The notes beneath the pieces were generated by a model, which did no database searches, was not told the origin of the DNA, and saw only the letters and a program-made list of their open reading frames with translations. The position numbers were made by a program, and so were the translations under genes. A stretch of DNA of 64,000 nt from DAIOEK01 sp964648485 (GTDB lineage Bacteria > Chloroflexota > Anaerolineae > Anaerolineales > Anaerolineaceae), in the NCBI GenBank assembly GCA_964648485.1, contig CAZYOF010000008.1, positions 1 through 64,000 of the forward strand, written 5' to 3'. Shown here piece by piece: positions 8,125 to 17,114 of the stretch; position 1 is the stretch's first letter, and each line of letters starts with the position of its first letter.

Positions 8125-9252
8125 TCAAATAAGGATGGCGTTAAAAATTTCCTTGCCAAAGTGCTCCAATCGCCAGGGGTACATTTTCATTCTTTCAATA
8201 AAAGCTTCCCAATCTTTAGGGGGGGAAATTGCCAGATCGTACAATACCTCTCTGGGCAGGATAATATCAGACTCGACTTTCATTTTTGAAGCAGCGTTTT
8301 TCCGGAGTGTTTTTAAACGATCTATCCGTTCTCGAGAGGCATGGTTCATTCGCTCCGGTTGAGGCTGACGTACAGGTTTGGCTTTTTGGCCTTTCTCAAA
8401 AGCTTGTAGAATTTCTCCGCCATGCCGGTCTATTTGAAGTTTGCTCAATCGGAGTTGGTCTTTTAAAACATCCAGCTGGATTGATTCACATTGGGCAAGC
8501 AGAACAAGCTGGTCGGAAGAGATAACCTTGAAAGGCGGGCGGTTCATCCGTCTGGCGCTTTCTTCCCTCCACCGTAGTAATTCTAAAAGCACTGCCAGCT
8601 CCTTACTATTTAAATCCCGCGCACCTTTTACCCGCCAGATTTCCTTCTCTAAGGATTCAGGGGCGCCTGGTTCAACGCGGGTCATCCGGGCAAATTCCTC
8701 TAGAGCCAGATCCAGCAGGTCTGCATGTCTTAGCCTTTCGTGTAAGATGTCTCGTAGCTTGAGAAGGTAATGGGTATCCATTCTTGCATAAGAAAGATAC
8801 TCGCTGGGAAGCGGTCTTCTCCCCCAGTTTGCTTTTTGATATTTTTTATCAAGTTCTACACCAAACTCTATTTTTATAATGTTATTTAAGCCAATTTCAC
8901 GAATACCCAGGACCCGGGAAGCGATCATCGTATCAAAAATATTATTGAATTTATATCCGTAGTCTCTCTTAAGACAGATGATATCGTATTCAGAGGCGTG
9001 AAATACTTTTTCAATTTGCTCTGATTCAAAAATCGGGTGAAAACACGATAAATTGTGTATCCTGAGTGGATCAACCAGATAGTCTGTGCCGGGAATAGAA
9101 AACTGAATCAGACATACCTGCTCCCGATAGGCATGCAGGCTGTTTGATTCAGTATCAATTGCAATTCTGCTAAATCTTTGTAAGTTTTCCGCCAGGTCTG
9201 TTACTGCAGCTGCTGTATCAATCCAAAGCGGTGGTGATAACAGCTCATCCAT
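8125..9252 (-). CDS. rnd: Ribonuclease D (DEDD exonuclease with HRDC domain)
   Basis: 375 residues. The DEDD exonuclease domain is complete: IAIDTESNSLHAYREQVCL (first Asp-Glu), the FHASEYDIICLKRDYG segment, and YARMDTHYLLKL with the Tyr of the DEDDy subgroup. The C-terminal part (about 205-290) has the helical HRDC pattern (ELLRWREESARRMNRPPFKV) used for RNA contact. RNase D trims the 3' ends of tRNA precursors. A tRNA-Ser and a beta-CASP nuclease lie just downstream. The start codon stands seven bases after a TATAAT box with no Shine-Dalgarno sequence, so a leaderless transcript is likely. Confidence 0.9.
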   Translation of the reverse strand: MDELLSPPLWIDTAAAVTDLAENLQRFSRIAIDTESNSLHAYREQVCLIQFSIPGTDYLVDPLRIHNLSCFHPIFESEQIEKVFHASEYDIICLKRDYGYKFNNIFDTMIASRVLGIREIGLNNIIKIEFGVELDKKYQKANWGRRPLPSEYLSYARMDTHYLLKLRDILHERLRHADLLDLALEEFARMTRVEPGAPESLEKEIWRVKGARDLNSKELAVLLELLRWREESARRMNRPPFKVISSDQLVLLAQCESIQLDVLKDQLRLSKLQIDRHGGEILQAFEKGQKAKPVRQPQPERMNHASRERIDRLKTLRKNAASKMKVESDIILPREVLYDLAISPPKDWEAFIERMKMYPWRLEHFGKEIFNAILI

Positions 9253-9259
9253 GATGATG

Positions 9260-9265
9260 ATTATA
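9260..9265 (-). promoter_or_regulatory. -10 box TATAAT of rnd, leaderless-type
   Basis: Perfect TATAAT on the minus strand, separated from the rnd ATG by exactly seven bases (CATCATC). No ribosome-binding site fits between them. Confidence 0.6.
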
Positions 9266-9296
9266 TTCCAACTGTTGCCTATCTCACGAATGAGTT

Positions 9297-10694
9297 TTAC
9301 ATTTGCAATGGATGTCCGAGTGCACCATGAGCGGCTTCCATCACGATTTCGCTTAATGTTGGATGCGCGTGGATGTTATTGGCAATTTCTTCGGCTGTCA
9401 GTTCCATCTTTTGTGCTATGGTTAATTCTGGCAGCAATTCTGATACTTCAACGCCCACCATATGGGCTCCCAGAATCTCGCCGTACTTTGCATCGATGAT
9501 CAGCTTGCAGAAACCCGCATTCTCACCTAAGCCTAATGCTTTGCCATTTGCCATCAAATTGAATTTGCCTACCTTGTATTCAATACCTTTTTCTTTCACC
9601 TGCGCTTCTGTCATGCCAAAGGAAGCAATTTGCGGGTTACTGTATGTCGCTCTGGGTACCATTGTGTAATTGATGGGTGTCACTTCCTGACCGGCTATTG
9701 CTTCTGCACATAAAATACCCTGTGTCGAAGCCACATGTGCCAGAAGGAATTTACCGGTTACATCGCCAATTGCCCAGATTCCTGGCACATTGGTTGCCAT
9801 CCGGTCGTCAATTTCAATAAATCCGCGTTGATTCATTTTTACACCAACGTTTTCAAGACCCAGGTTGCTTGTGTTGGGTTTGAAACCAATGGCAACTAAT
9901 GCCTGTTCTGCTTTGAGAATTTTTTCTCCATCCGGGGTTTGGACGATGACCTCAGCCCCACCCTCAACCGGTTTAATAGATGTTACCTTGGTATCTACCA
10001 GTAGTTCAATGCCGCGTTTTTTATAAGCTCTTGCCAATTCTGCACTGACTTCTTCATCTTCCATCGGAGCAACTCTTGGCATCATTTCCACGATGGTAAT
10101 TTCTGTACCATAGCTGTTCCATATGGTAGAAAATTCCAGTCCGAGCGCACCCGCACCGATGATGACGGCAGATTTGGGTAGTTTTGTTTGCAGAATGGCT
10201 TCATGATAGGTTATGACTTTCTCGTGATCCAACTCCATTCCCGGGATTCCACTGGCATGAGATCCGGTAGCTACAACAATATTCCGGGTGGATAAAACCT
10301 GTTTTGAACCATCTTCGCTGGTAACTTCTACCTCAGAGCTTGATTTAATAAGTGCATTTCCCATATATACGGCGATGTTGTTCTTCTTCATTAGAAAGCC
10401 AACGCCCTTGGTTAACCGGTCAGAAACCTGTCTGCTCCGCTTAACGGCTGCAGAATAATCCAGCACCAGGTTGTCAAATGAGAAACCAAAATCTTTGCCT
10501 CTCTCCCGGAGCGTGTGTGCAACTTCAGCATTTTTTAACAATACTTTCGATGGAATACAACCTACATTCAAACAGACACCACCTAACCACTGTTTATCAA
10601 TAATCGCTGTTTTTAATCCCAATTGCGACGCCTTAATTGCACTAACATACCCGCCAGGACCGGCACCAATTACAATCACATCGAAATCTGACAT
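9297..10694 (-). CDS. lpdA: Dihydrolipoamide dehydrogenase
   Basis: 465 residues. FAD-binding Rossmann motif IGAGPGGYVSAIKASQ at the N-terminus, redox-active disulfide GGVCLNVGCIPSK at about residues 39-51, NAD-binding GAGALGLEFS at about residues 178-187, and the C-terminal HAHPTLSEIVMEAA that supplies the catalytic His-Glu pair at the dimer interface. It reoxidises dihydrolipoyl groups of 2-oxo acid dehydrogenase complexes or the glycine cleavage system, making NADH. No E1/E2 or gcv gene is adjacent, so the partner complex is elsewhere. GGGAG precedes the ATG at normal spacing and a TATAAT box lies at 10725-10720. Confidence 0.93.
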   Translation of the reverse strand: MSDFDVIVIGAGPGGYVSAIKASQLGLKTAIIDKQWLGGVCLNVGCIPSKVLLKNAEVAHTLRERGKDFGFSFDNLVLDYSAAVKRSRQVSDRLTKGVGFLMKKNNIAVYMGNALIKSSSEVEVTSEDGSKQVLSTRNIVVATGSHASGIPGMELDHEKVITYHEAILQTKLPKSAVIIGAGALGLEFSTIWNSYGTEITIVEMMPRVAPMEDEEVSAELARAYKKRGIELLVDTKVTSIKPVEGGAEVIVQTPDGEKILKAEQALVAIGFKPNTSNLGLENVGVKMNQRGFIEIDDRMATNVPGIWAIGDVTGKFLLAHVASTQGILCAEAIAGQEVTPINYTMVPRATYSNPQIASFGMTEAQVKEKGIEYKVGKFNLMANGKALGLGENAGFCKLIIDAKYGEILGAHMVGVEVSELLPELTIAQKMELTAEEIANNIHAHPTLSEIVMEAAHGALGHPLQM

Positions 10695-10809
10695 ATTTTC
10701 TCCCTTTCTGTATAAGTTTATTATAAATACTGTTTAAGAATCTGGGGTTGGCTTGTAAAGGTTTGCTAATTCTTCAGGGTATTTACCTGTGAAAGTCGAA
10801 TTCAACGCA

Positions 10810-10815
10810 TATAAT
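10810..10815 (+). promoter_or_regulatory. -10 box TATAAT of the EamA gene, leaderless-type
   Basis: Perfect TATAAT ending six bases before the ATG at 10822. Confidence 0.55.
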
Positions 10816-10821
10816 TGGGGA

Positions 10822-11724
10822 ATGCAGGCTGAGCGAGAGCATCCCAACGGTTTACGGTTGTTCCTTAGAATTCTCCTATTGGTATTTGGTGTAATGATGG
10901 GAGCTACTGCAGTGATTATGATAAAAGCAGGCGATGAGCATCCGTTGCTGGTTGCCAGTTATCGTCTCATAATTGCTGCGCTCGTTCTCACTCCCTTCTT
11001 TCTTCGCGATCGCAGGGATTGGGTAGGTTCATATGGAATGAAAGAATTCAGTTGGACTTTTGTCCCGGCGGCAGCGCTGGCTGCCCATTTCATCACCTGG
11101 GTGATCGGTGCGCGTCTTACTGTAGTGGCGAATGCCAGCCTGTTAGCCAATCTTACTCCTGTTGCCATGCCATTTTTTGTCTGGTTGTTTTTTGACGAAC
11201 GGGTGACCCGTCAGGAGATCCTCGGAACAATAATTACACTGTCTGGTGTGGTTTTACTGACTCTTGCAAACTTGCGGGTGTCCCCCGAAAACATTCCCGG
11301 TGATATTCTCTGTCTGATCTCAATGCTGGCGTTTGCGGTTTACCTGGCCCTCGGACGCAGGAACGGGCAGCGCCTGACGATCTGGTTGTATATGGTTCCT
11401 CTCTACTGGCTGGCTGGATTGATTTGCCTGGTAATCGCAATTTTCTATATTAATCCGATCAAACCCTATACCACATTGAACATCCTGCTGATACTGGGTT
11501 TGGGGTTGATTCCCACCGTGTTTGCGCACACTATTCTGAACTATTCTCTCCGCTTCTTTCGCGGGCAGGTGGTGAGTGTGACTAATCTGACCCAGCCAAT
11601 CTATGCGGGAGTCTTGGGATATTTGATATTTGGTGAAATTCCGAAAAAATCATTTTATCCTGCTGCGTTTATAATTTTTATTGGTATTCTGATTGTTTTA
11701 TTTACAGTTCGCAAAAAAGAATAG
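10822..11724 (+). CDS. EamA/DMT-superfamily transporter
   Basis: About 300 residues with ten hydrophobic helices in two EamA repeats. Typical sequence is seen in the first repeat (VASYRLIIAALVLTPFF, ANASLLANLTPVAMPFFVWL) and in the second (FRGQVVSVTNLTQPIYAGVL, FGEIP). Members of this drug/metabolite superfamily export small metabolites or amino acids across the cytoplasmic membrane. The substrate is not predictable. An upstream GTG at 10789 would add 11 residues. The ATG at 10822 is preferred because it lies six bases after a perfect TATAAT. The stop codon lies inside the structured intergenic element before polA. Confidence 0.85.
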   Translation: MQAEREHPNGLRLFLRILLLVFGVMMGATAVIMIKAGDEHPLLVASYRLIIAALVLTPFFLRDRRDWVGSYGMKEFSWTFVPAAALAAHFITWVIGARLTVVANASLLANLTPVAMPFFVWLFFDERVTRQEILGTIITLSGVVLLTLANLRVSPENIPGDILCLISMLAFAVYLALGRRNGQRLTIWLYMVPLYWLAGLICLVIAIFYINPIKPYTTLNILLILGLGLIPTVFAHTILNYSLRFFRGQVVSVTNLTQPIYAGVLGYLIFGEIPKKSFYPAAFIIFIGILIVLFTVRKKE

Positions 11725-11797
11725 GTTTACACGCCAGGATTGTATGTTTTTGCAGGGCGCTTGCCCCGTATCTACGGGCGTGATAGACTAAACCTAT
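11721..11797 (+). repeat. Compound dyad-symmetry element between EamA gene and polA
   Basis: An outer inverted repeat pairs ATAGGTTTA (11721-11729) with TAAACCTAT (11789-11797), extended inward by CACGCC (11730-11735) with GGCGTG (11777-11782) after an unpaired ATAGAC. Inside are two further hairpins: GGGC-GCTT-GCCC (11755-11766) and CCCGTA-TC-TACGGG (11765-11778). No T-run follows. It could be a structured RNA, a terminator without a U-tract, or a dispersed palindromic repeat. Confidence 0.55.
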
Positions 11798-11819
11798 CCT
11801 GAATTTTCCTGGAGGGGTA

Positions 11820-14603
11820 ATGCCTCCCACACTTTATCTGATTGATGGTCACGGACTGGCGTACCGGACCTATTTTGCCCTCAACCCTGCCGGTACTACC
11901 GACCGCCGTTGGCTTACTTCGGCGGGAGAACCTACGGCTGGTGTGTATGGCTTTGCCTCTGTGCTCATGCGCCTGCTCGAACAAGATAAACCCGATTATA
12001 TTGCCGTAGCGTTTGATACCGGAAAAACCTTCAGGGATGATTTGTATCCTGAATATAAAGGGACACGTGCGAAAATGCCCGATGATTTGCGCACCCAGAT
12101 GGAGCGTATACGCCAGCTGGTGGATAGTTTCAGTATTCCCCGCCTGGAATTGGAAGGATATGAAGCCGATGACATCCTCGGCACCATATCACATCAGGCT
12201 GAAGAAAAAGGACTGGCGGTTAAAATTATCACCGGCGACCGCGATCTGCTGCAATTGGTCACAAATAGGGTCGTGGTAAATCTTGCTGGAAGCAAACTCT
12301 CTGAAGCGAAAGATTATGAACCGGAAGATGTCAAGAATTACCTGGGCGTCCGCCCGGATCAGGTGGTGGATTATAAAGCTCTGGTCGGAGATAAATCAGA
12401 TAACATCCCGGGTGTGTCAGGTGTGGGAGAGAAAACAGCCGTTACCCTTTTGGAAAGCTATGAGACCTTGGATGGTGTCTATGAAAATGTAGATAAACTC
12501 AGTGCTGGCGTGAAAGCAAAGCTGCTGAAAGATAAAGATATGGCATATAAAAGTCAGCTGCTTGCCCGCATTTGCGTGGATGCACCCATCCAACTGGAAT
12601 TGGAAAAAGCCCGCACCAGTGATTTTGACATTCAGCAGGTTGAAAATCTGTTCAGAGTTATGGAGTTTCGATCGTTATTGCCGCGCCTGCAGTCACTTAC
12701 AAAAGCGATTCCCGTAAACGCACCGGTACAGCAATTGAACCTCTTCGGTGAAGAGATACAACGTCTTGGCACATCCGAAAAATATGATCTGAATACAATC
12801 ATTGTCAACACTCCTGAAACCTTGAAGGCGTTGATGGAGAAACTTCGCTCTGCCGGGCAGATTTCTGTGGATACGGAAACCACATCCACTGATCCTATGC
12901 GGGCAGACCTGGTAGGCATTTCATTGGCGGTCGAAAATGGAACAGGCTACTATCTACCCGTTGGGCATAAAGTGGGGAAACAACTGAACTCTAAAGAAGT
13001 AATCTCTGCCCTAAAGCCGGTTCTGGAAGATATAAATATTCATAAAATTGGGCATAACATCAAATACGACTTGCTGGTATTACGCCGATATGGTATTTCT
13101 CTTAAGCCCGTAAGTATGGATACCATGCTTGCAGAATGGCTATCGAATCCAGCATCGCGCAATCTGGGATTAAAAAATCTGGCATGGGTGCGTCTGGGTG
13201 TTGAAATGACGCACATTGAAGACCTGATTGGTAAGGGAAAAACCCAGAAATCCATGGATGAAGTTTCCGTGGAGGATGCCGCTCCTTATGCGGCTGCTGA
13301 CGCAGAGGTGACTTTCCGTTTGGCGCCAATACTCATGGATGAGCTGGATAAGAATGGTTCATTAAAGTTACTCAACGATATTGAAGATCCTCTCATTCCC
13401 ATTCTTGCTGATATGGAGGAAGCTGGGATTTTGGTGGATGTTCCCTTTTTCAAACGATTTGCAGATGAACTGCAGCAAAAGATTGCAGATCTGGAAATGC
13501 GGGTCTATCAGGAAGCGGGGATGCCATTCAATATTAACAGCACTCAACAGCTTTCGCGGGTTCTCTTTGAAACACTGCGTCTTGCACCGCCTGACCGTGG
13601 GAAGAAAACATCCGCGGGTACTTATTCCACTTCTGCGGATGTTCTCGAGACGCTCCGGGGAGAACATCCTATCGTGGATATGATTCTGGAGTATCGTGAG
13701 CTCACCAAACTGAAATCAACTTACATCGACGCACTCCCACAGCAAGTTAACCCGGCAACAGGTCGGATCCACACATCTTATAATCAGACAGGTTCCGTCA
13801 CCGGTAGGATCGCATCCTCAGATCCCAATTTACAGAACATTCCCATCCGAACAGAGATGGGTAAGCGCGTACGGGAGGGGTTTATTGCCTCTCCGGATCA
13901 CGTGTTGTTGTCAGTCGATTATTCACAAATTGAATTACGGATTGTTGCACACATGGCAAAAGATGAAACAATGCTGGCTGCCTTCCGGGCAGGGCAGGAT
14001 ATTCATGCGACAACCGCAGCTGCAGTGTTCAACACTCCTCTCGAACAGGTTACAAAAGAACAGCGTAGAAATGCCAAAGCAATTAATTTTGGTTTGATTT
14101 ACGGGATGGGCTCTTTTGGTTTGAGCCGTTCAACAGATTTTACCCTGGCGGAAGCAGAAAACTTCATTAAAACCTACTTTGCACAATTCCCCGGAGTTAA
14201 ATCCTACCTCGACGGAATCCGGCGGGAAGCGGCACAGAAAGGGTATGTTGAAACTTTACTGGGCAGACGGCGGTATTTTCCAAATCTTGCCGGTCAGACA
14301 AATATGAATTTGCGTCAGCGGGAAGAAAGAGAGGCTATCAATGCGCCCATCCAGGGTACAGCTGCCGATATTATTAAAAAAGCGATGTTGCGGATACCAG
14401 ATGCTTTAGCTGCGAAGAAATTGAACGCAAAAATGCTATTGCAGGTTCATGATGAGTTGCTACTGGAATGTCCTAAATCGCAATTGGATGAAACTGTAAA
14501 ATTAGTCCAGAGTGAAATGGAAAATGCATATCAGTTATCTATACCCCTGGAAACGGAAGCCAGAGTAGGCGAAAACTGGGGAAACATGAAGGTGATATCA
14601 TAA
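11820..14603 (+). CDS. polA: DNA polymerase I
   Basis: 927 residues with all three domains. The N-terminal 5'-3' exonuclease (LIDGHGLAYRTYFA, GYEADDILGT, GDRDLLQLV, GDKSDNIPGVSGVGEKTA) spans about residues 1-290. The 3'-5' exonuclease domain (SVDTETTSTDPM with the catalytic Asp and Glu, then HNIKYDLLVL and YAAADAEVTF) spans about 330-510 and appears intact. The polymerase domain ends the protein (SVDYSQIELRIVAHM, RRNAKAINFGLIYGM, LLQVHDELLLE). It fills gaps and removes RNA primers in replication and repair. GGAGG stands at ideal spacing before the ATG. Confidence 0.97.
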   Translation: MPPTLYLIDGHGLAYRTYFALNPAGTTDRRWLTSAGEPTAGVYGFASVLMRLLEQDKPDYIAVAFDTGKTFRDDLYPEYKGTRAKMPDDLRTQMERIRQLVDSFSIPRLELEGYEADDILGTISHQAEEKGLAVKIITGDRDLLQLVTNRVVVNLAGSKLSEAKDYEPEDVKNYLGVRPDQVVDYKALVGDKSDNIPGVSGVGEKTAVTLLESYETLDGVYENVDKLSAGVKAKLLKDKDMAYKSQLLARICVDAPIQLELEKARTSDFDIQQVENLFRVMEFRSLLPRLQSLTKAIPVNAPVQQLNLFGEEIQRLGTSEKYDLNTIIVNTPETLKALMEKLRSAGQISVDTETTSTDPMRADLVGISLAVENGTGYYLPVGHKVGKQLNSKEVISALKPVLEDINIHKIGHNIKYDLLVLRRYGISLKPVSMDTMLAEWLSNPASRNLGLKNLAWVRLGVEMTHIEDLIGKGKTQKSMDEVSVEDAAPYAAADAEVTFRLAPILMDELDKNGSLKLLNDIEDPLIPILADMEEAGILVDVPFFKRFADELQQKIADLEMRVYQEAGMPFNINSTQQLSRVLFETLRLAPPDRGKKTSAGTYSTSADVLETLRGEHPIVDMILEYRELTKLKSTYIDALPQQVNPATGRIHTSYNQTGSVTGRIASSDPNLQNIPIRTEMGKRVREGFIASPDHVLLSVDYSQIELRIVAHMAKDETMLAAFRAGQDIHATTAAAVFNTPLEQVTKEQRRNAKAINFGLIYGMGSFGLSRSTDFTLAEAENFIKTYFAQFPGVKSYLDGIRREAAQKGYVETLLGRRRYFPNLAGQTNMNLRQREEREAINAPIQGTAADIIKKAMLRIPDALAAKKLNAKMLLQVHDELLLECPKSQLDETVKLVQSEMENAYQLSIPLETEARVGENWGNMKVIS

Positions 14604-14680
14604 AAGTAGCGCAAAAGCTGTTTCCGTGTTATATTTTTTCTACAACAAACCATACACGATAAATTCGGGGTCAGGTTAAC

Positions 14681-17059
14681 ATGGCTGGACGGCAGGATGT
14701 TTTTCAGGAAGCAATGAATAAAGGGCATTCAGCAGCCTGGGATCAGCAATGGGATCTGGCCGCACGTTATTATAACCAGGCGCTGGAAGAAATTCCCAAC
14801 CACCCTACTGCACTCAGCAGCCTCGGTATGGCGATGTACGAACTGAAAGATTTTCAGGAAGCCCTGAAAATCTATACAAAAGCCAGCCAGATTTCCCCCG
14901 AAGATCCCCTCACCGCTGAAAAAATTGCCCAGGTTTGCGAACGTCTCGGCAAGTTGCCGGAATGTATTCAGGCATCCTTAAAAGCTGCAGATCTTTTCCT
15001 TAAAGCCCGTGATATGGAAAAAGCGGTTCACAACTGGAACCGCATTCTTCGCCTCGACCCAGATCATCTGGGTGCGCATTCCCGCCTGGCAACAGTGTTT
15101 GAACGCGCAGGCAGGAAAACGGATGCAGTAAACGAATACCTTTCCATGGCTGCTGTGATGCAGCAAAGCGGGGTTATTGAAAAAGCAACCCAGGTAGTGG
15201 AATATGCATTAAAGCTGATGCCTGGCAATACGAAGGCAGAAGAAGCCTTACAGCAGCTGCATACTGGCAAACCCTTAGCCAAACCGATCCGTCCTCGCGG
15301 AACCGGACCTTTTCAGTATGAAACAGGAACATTGGATACGGGTGGTGGGCTGGTAAAAAAGACTGATAAATTGACCACGCCCAAAGAACAGAAAAAGGCT
15401 GACCCTCCAAAAAAACCGGAAGAAAAAGGCGATCCAATTACCCTGGCGAAGAAAAAAGCATTGCTTAAACTTGCTGACCTTCTGTTTGAACAGAATGAAG
15501 AAGCGCAGAGTGGTCAGGTTGCCCGCCGTGGTTTGCAGGCGATTATGCGGGGAACGGGTACGCTCTCTCTTGAACAGGTCGAGCGAAATAAGATCATGAT
15601 GTTTCTTGGGCAGGCGATCGATGCGCAAACAAATGGCAATGACCTGTTGGCAGCGGAGAACCTTGAGAAGGCAATAGATAGCGGTTTGTCACATAACGCC
15701 GCATTCTTCGACCTTGGGATGCTGCGCTACCAGAGCGATCAGCTTGAAAACGCAGTTAAGTACCTCACATATGCCATTAAACATCCCGACTTTGCCCTTT
15801 CAGCGCATCTGCTGTTAGGAATGTCATATCGCAAATTAAAACGGACGATTGAAGCCGGGGTCGAATATTTGCAGGCGTTAAAATATGCTGACTCAGAGAT
15901 ATCGGGTGGCGATCAAGCAGATGAGCTGATTCAACTCTACGAGCCTCTAATTGAGGAACAAAGCAAATCTGATGATATGTCTGCTAGTGAAAAACTCTGC
16001 GAAAGTATTGGCAGCCAGCTTCAATCCATTGATTGGCGTGAAAACCTCAGGAAAGCCAGAGAACAGCTACCAGAGCAGCCTGAGGGCAGCGCTCCCCTAC
16101 CTCTGGCAGAAATCTTCCTTGAATTGCGCAGCCACCAGATTATCGACTCCCTTTCTTCAGTACGGGCATTGGCAAATCGGGGAAAATTCCGTACAGCCAT
16201 GGAAGAAGCATTTTTTGCTCTGCAATATGCCCCCAACTATTTGCCGTTACACATTCAAATGGCCGATATGCTGGTGCAGGACGGGCTGATACAGGAAGCA
16301 CTCGATAAATATATTGTTGTTGCAAACACATTTAGTTCACGTGGCGAATTCTCCCAATCTACCAACCTGCTTCGCCGGGTAGTTGCGCTTGCTCCCATGG
16401 ATCTCTCTGCCCGAAGCCGATTGATTGATCAACTGGTATCACAGGGATCCATTAATGACGCATTGCGAGAATACATCGAACTGGCAGAAATTTATAACAG
16501 GTTGACTGAATTGGAAATGGCTCGGAAGACGCTCACCATTGCCCTGCGGCTCAGCCAGCAATCCAGCACATACCAATTGCGGACGATTGATATTCTCACC
16601 CGGATTGCAGATATCGATATGCAAAAGCTTGATTGGAAACAGGCGATGCGTGCTTATGAGCAAATTCGCACGCTCGATCCGGGAGATGCCAAATCACGTT
16701 CCAGTCTGATCGACCTCAATTTCCGCCTCGGGCAGGATAACACAGCTCTTGCTGAACTTGACAGCTATATTGCTTTCCTGGAGACAACCGGTCAGCAGCG
16801 ACAGGTGATTCCTTTCCTGGAACAGTTGATTCAAGAACGTTCAGACTCTTTGGAACTGCATCAAAGGTTGGCAGAGTTGTATCGCCAGGCAGGCAGAATA
16901 CAAGATGCAGTCAGTGAATTTGACCGGGTCGGCGATCTGCTCATGGATGCAGGTAACCGAACGGGAACCATTGCTGTCATACAAACTATCATCTCGTTAA
17001 ATCCACCGAACGTCGATGACTATCGCTCCATCCTGGAAAAACTGCAAGGCACGGTCTAA
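14681..17059 (+). CDS. Large tetratricopeptide-repeat protein
   Basis: 792 residues, cytoplasmic, no signal peptide or membrane helix. Many TPR helices are visible, for example AARYYNQALEEIPNHPTALS near residue 26, AVHNWNRILRLDPDHLGAHS near residue 105 and LRRVVALAPMDLSARSRLID in the second half. A charged, Lys/Pro-rich linker (about residues 225-255) separates an N-terminal repeat block from the rest. TPR arrays are protein-protein scaffolds. No catalytic domain is seen, so a specific role cannot be given. It follows polA by 77 bases and ends at a strong shared terminator. Confidence 0.8.
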   Translation: MAGRQDVFQEAMNKGHSAAWDQQWDLAARYYNQALEEIPNHPTALSSLGMAMYELKDFQEALKIYTKASQISPEDPLTAEKIAQVCERLGKLPECIQASLKAADLFLKARDMEKAVHNWNRILRLDPDHLGAHSRLATVFERAGRKTDAVNEYLSMAAVMQQSGVIEKATQVVEYALKLMPGNTKAEEALQQLHTGKPLAKPIRPRGTGPFQYETGTLDTGGGLVKKTDKLTTPKEQKKADPPKKPEEKGDPITLAKKKALLKLADLLFEQNEEAQSGQVARRGLQAIMRGTGTLSLEQVERNKIMMFLGQAIDAQTNGNDLLAAENLEKAIDSGLSHNAAFFDLGMLRYQSDQLENAVKYLTYAIKHPDFALSAHLLLGMSYRKLKRTIEAGVEYLQALKYADSEISGGDQADELIQLYEPLIEEQSKSDDMSASEKLCESIGSQLQSIDWRENLRKAREQLPEQPEGSAPLPLAEIFLELRSHQIIDSLSSVRALANRGKFRTAMEEAFFALQYAPNYLPLHIQMADMLVQDGLIQEALDKYIVVANTFSSRGEFSQSTNLLRRVVALAPMDLSARSRLIDQLVSQGSINDALREYIELAEIYNRLTELEMARKTLTIALRLSQQSSTYQLRTIDILTRIADIDMQKLDWKQAMRAYEQIRTLDPGDAKSRSSLIDLNFRLGQDNTALAELDSYIAFLETTGQQRQVIPFLEQLIQERSDSLELHQRLAELYRQAGRIQDAVSEFDRVGDLLMDAGNRTGTIAVIQTIISLNPPNVDDYRSILEKLQGTV

Positions 17060-17067
17060 GAAAAAAT

Positions 17068-17090
17068 CGGAAGCACAAGCTTCCGTTTTT
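17068..17090 (+). terminator. Bidirectional terminator between TPR gene and dnaA
   Basis: Stem CGGAAGC / GCTTCCG with loop ACAA, T5 on the 3' side and an A-run on the 5' side. It therefore serves both the TPR gene and the convergent dnaA. Confidence 0.9.
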
Positions 17091-17114
17091 AGATTCTGCT
17101 TCACAAAATATCTT

